From assembly GCA_964636225.1 (NCBI GenBank), contig CAZWQM010000005.1, positions 58,107 to 122,106 on the forward strand: 64,000 bases of DNA, read 5' to 3'. This DNA comes from UBA1858 sp964636225. GTDB lineage: Bacteria > Pseudomonadota > Gammaproteobacteria > UBA4575. The first letter of the stretch is position 1, and each line of letters starts with the position of its first letter. The position numbers and the translations under genes are program-made. Below the pieces are notes generated by a model. It worked only from the letters and a program-made list of their open reading frames with translations. It made no database searches and had not been told where the DNA came from. Positions 61,754 through 64,000 of this stretch are shown here, piece after piece.

Positions 61754-63130
61754 ATGACAATCAAACTGTACAACACACTCGCCAAACAAAAACAGGAATT
61801 TAAACCTGCTAATCCTGAATGCGTCACGATGTATGTGTGTGGTCCGACAGTCTATAGTTATGCTCACATTGGTAACGCGCGTCCTGCAGTGGTATTTGAT
61901 GTATTGGTTAAACTACTGCGCAAGCAATATAAACAAGTCATCTATGCGCGCAATCTTACGGATGTCGATGATAAAATTAATGCGGCAGCCAATGAGCAGG
62001 GCGTGAAGATAGAAGTAATAACCAAAAAATTTACAGACATTTATCATCAGGACATGGCATCGCTGGGTGTCTGTCTGCCAGATATTGAACCGCGAGCGAC
62101 AGATCATATTCATCAGATTATCGCAATGATTGAAGCATTGATAGACAAGGGCTTTGCTTATGAAGCGGAACAACACGTGTTGTTTAATGTGCCGGCCTAT
62201 CAGGCTTATGGGGAACTGTCCGGGCGTAATCGCGATGACATGATTGCCGGAGCGCGAGTGGAAGTCGCACCTTATAAAAAAGATCCGGCGGATTTTGTTT
62301 TGTGGAAACCGTCCAACCCGGATCAACCTTCGTGGCAGAGTCCCTGGGGTGCCGGGCGTCCTGGTTGGCATATTGAATGTTCGGCCATGATTGAAAAACA
62401 TCTGGGTAATACTATCGACATTCACGGTGGGGGACAGGACTTGATTTTCCCTCATCATGAAAACGAAATTGCGCAAAGTACCTGTGCACACGACCATGAA
62501 ACGTTTTGTCGCTACTGGATTCACAACGGTTTCGTGAATGTGAATTACGAAAAAATGTCCAAATCAATTGGCAATGTGTTACTGGTGCATGAGCTGTTAA
62601 AAACCGCGCCCGGTGAAGCGGTGCGTTATGCATTACTCAGCACACACTATCGTAGTCCACTGGACTGGACTGATGAATTGTTGACGTCATCCAAGAAAAG
62701 TCTGGACCGGCTTTATGGCGCATTGGAAAGTCTCTCAAATGTGCGAGCTACTGGACCTTCTGAGGCGCTCACATGTAAATTTTACGCTGCCATAAAAGAA
62801 GACCTCAATACTCCTCTGGCATTCAGCGAATTACATGCGCTGGCAAAAAGTGTGAATAGTGCCAGTGATGAGAATCAAAAAGCCGAGTTGAAAGGTGCAT
62901 TGCTGGAATGCGGACAACTGGTCGGTTTATTGCAGCAGCAACCGGATAGCTGGTTTGGTCTGGGCAGTGATGAAGTGGATGAAGATGAAATTAATGGGCT
63001 GATCTCACAGCGTAATCAGGCGCGTAGCGATAAAGACTTTGCTACTGCAGACCGCATTCGGGATGAGCTATCAGCCTTGGGTATTGAAATACTCGATCGG
63101 CCAGAAGGGACAAGCTGGCGTAAAATTTAG
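61754..63130 (+). CDS. cysS: Cysteine-tRNA ligase
   Basis: CysS charges tRNA-Cys. The 458-residue class I synthetase has the zinc ligand Cys29 in MYVCGPTVYSYAHIGNARP with HIGN at 38-41, the second zinc region GWHIECSAM, GGGQDLIFPHHENE, and KMSKSIGN near 267-274. The normal C-terminus (FATADRIRDELSALGI) is present. Confidence 0.97.
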   Translation: MTIKLYNTLAKQKQEFKPANPECVTMYVCGPTVYSYAHIGNARPAVVFDVLVKLLRKQYKQVIYARNLTDVDDKINAAANEQGVKIEVITKKFTDIYHQDMASLGVCLPDIEPRATDHIHQIIAMIEALIDKGFAYEAEQHVLFNVPAYQAYGELSGRNRDDMIAGARVEVAPYKKDPADFVLWKPSNPDQPSWQSPWGAGRPGWHIECSAMIEKHLGNTIDIHGGGQDLIFPHHENEIAQSTCAHDHETFCRYWIHNGFVNVNYEKMSKSIGNVLLVHELLKTAPGEAVRYALLSTHYRSPLDWTDELLTSSKKSLDRLYGALESLSNVRATGPSEALTCKFYAAIKEDLNTPLAFSELHALAKSVNSASDENQKAELKGALLECGQLVGLLQQQPDSWFGLGSDEVDEDEINGLISQRNQARSDKDFATADRIRDELSALGIEILDRPEGTSWRKI

Positions 63131-63255
63131 ATACATTCATTATTTGTGGCTTAGGATTGATGAAATTAACCACCCATTCTCTGGTCTAAACATGTTTTAC
63201 AGGCCATATTCCATGAAAGTAAAATAAACGCATAAACTGTGTCAGGCCGCCCTAT

Positions 63256-63978
63256 ATTTATTTAGAGTATTTCGGATTAACAGAAAAGCCTTTTCAGATT
63301 ACGCCGGATTCGCGTTTTTTGTATTTAAGTCGGCGTCATCGGGATGGTTTTGCACACTTGTTATATGGCGCGGATGAGGCTGGCGGCTTTGTTCTGTTAA
63401 CCGGCGAAGTTGGTACCGGAAAAACAACCTTGTGTCGTAGTGCTCTGGAAAGTATCTCGGACAATGTACGCATCGCGCTAATCCTGAATCCCAAACAGTC
63501 ACCAATAGAACTGATCGCTTCCATTTGTCATGAGCTGCAAGTGACTTATCCCAGACAAGTCACAAGTATCAAGGCGCTGATAGACCGACTAAATTTGTAT
63601 TTACTAAAAGCTTACGGTCAAGGTCAGCGTATTGTTGTTGTGATTGACGAAGCCCAGAATTTGACATCAGAAGTGCTGGAACAAGTACGTTTATTGACAA
63701 ACCTGGAGGTGTCAACACAAAAGCTATTACAAATTATATTAATCGGTCAGCCTGAACTTCAAACCATGTTGGACATGCCTGAGTTAAGACAATTGTCGCA
63801 ACGTATTACAGCGCGTTTTCATTTGACACCTCTAACGCGTGAAGAAACGGGTGAATATATTGTACACCGACTCAAAACTGCCGGCGTAACACGCGAGATA
63901 TTTACTAAACAGGCAGTGAATGAGATTTACAAATTATCGCATGGCATCCTCAGTTTGTTGCTGGTTACGACGCTTTAA
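63256..63978 (+). pseudogene. ExeA/GspA-like AAA ATPase with a degraded start (ATT) and altered C-terminus
   Basis: From 63256 the frame reads (I)YLEYFGLTEKPFQITPDSRF, which matches the ExeA family N-terminus normally starting MYLEYFGL; the start codon is ATT where ATG is expected. Walker A GEVGTGKTT is at about 50-58, and Walker B VVVIDEAQNL, IGQPEL and QRITARFHLTPL follow. Relatives continue GGIPRLINxLCDRAL after the last helix, but here the frame reads SHGILSLLLVTTL and stops at 63978. A base insertion near 63945 is likely. A TTG at 63319 could start a version lacking 21 residues. No good ribosome-binding site precedes either. The family helps assemble type II secretion or pilus-like machines. 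Confidence 0.65.
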
Positions 63979-64000
63979 GAGTTTTTAAGCGCGATACAGA

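Noticed and set aside
62169..62184. Perfect palindrome AACAACACGTGTTGTT, considered as a second parS
   Set aside because: It shares only the CACGTG centre and a few outer bases with parS, and lies in a normal, conserved stretch of cysS.
1..64000. CRISPR arrays, insertion sequences, prophage genes, rRNA and tRNA genes
   Set aside because: No regular short repeats, transposase or phage frames, or cloverleaf/TPsiC-like GGTTCRANTCC segments were seen in the gaps between genes.

Overview
The window is chromosomal DNA from a gammaproteobacterium and is centred on the replication origin. The evidence is the gene order recF-dnaN-dnaA / rpmH-rnpA-yidD-yidC-mnmE-mnmG-rsmG-parA-parB-atpIBEFHAGDC-glmU-glmS, the separate glyQ and glyS subunits, an NtrB/NtrC system with a sigma-54 glnA promoter, and the gpsA-secB-grxC-rhodanese-envC-ctpA-yibQ block. 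Base composition is moderately AT-rich by eye. The species cannot be named from this sequence alone.

Layout. At 1-3.5 kb recF (cut by the left edge), dnaN and dnaA lie on the minus strand. An AT-rich dnaN-dnaA gap carries DnaA-box-like motifs, and a perfect parS palindrome sits inside recF. At 3.7-11.7 kb the plus strand carries ribosomal protein L34, RNase P protein, YidD/YidC membrane insertion, tRNA-U34 modification (MnmE/MnmG), RsmG and ParA/ParB. ParB is the expected reader of the parS site 10 kb away. At 11.8-18.9 kb is the complete F1Fo ATP synthase operon, with a good sigma-70 promoter and a terminator. At 19-22.2 kb glmU and glmS make UDP-GlcNAc precursors.

The stretch 22.3-32.1 kb is an accessory region in decay. 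It holds a Wzx-type flippase with an in-frame stop, a frameshifted YggU/DUF167 remnant, a Fur-family regulator, thiO, a MarR regulator, the C-terminal half of a CapK/PaaK-type adenylating enzyme, thiS-thiG, trmB, a SulP transporter with a cysteine-rich tail, and a frameshifted tas-like aldo/keto reductase. At 32.1-36.3 kb are plsC, gmhB, glyS and glyQ. A gene-free stretch of almost 0.9 kb follows, with inverted repeats, two NtrC-type sites and a sigma-54 promoter, leading into glnA. Next come a small exported DUF4124 protein and ntrB-ntrC, whose upstream region has a third NtrC-type site.

From 42 to 49.6 kb: a class 1B-type pyrD divergent from trmL with overlapping start codons, gpsA-secB-grxC-rhodanese-arsR (minus strand), and envC-ctpA-yibQ (plus strand). 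From 49.8 to 60.5 kb: a dead fimT-like pilin gene, ispH-lspA-ileS-ribF-murJ, rpsT, and proB-obgE-rpmA-rplU. From 60.7 kb: ispB, cysS and an ExeA-like ATPase whose expected ATG is ATT.

The window is mostly conserved housekeeping. The notable signals are the origin/parS/ParAB layout, the NtrC regulon sites, a two-cysteine ArsR regulator next to rhodanese and glutaredoxin genes, and six damaged genes that point to ongoing loss of surface and pilus functions. I did not find a convincing undescribed multi-gene system.
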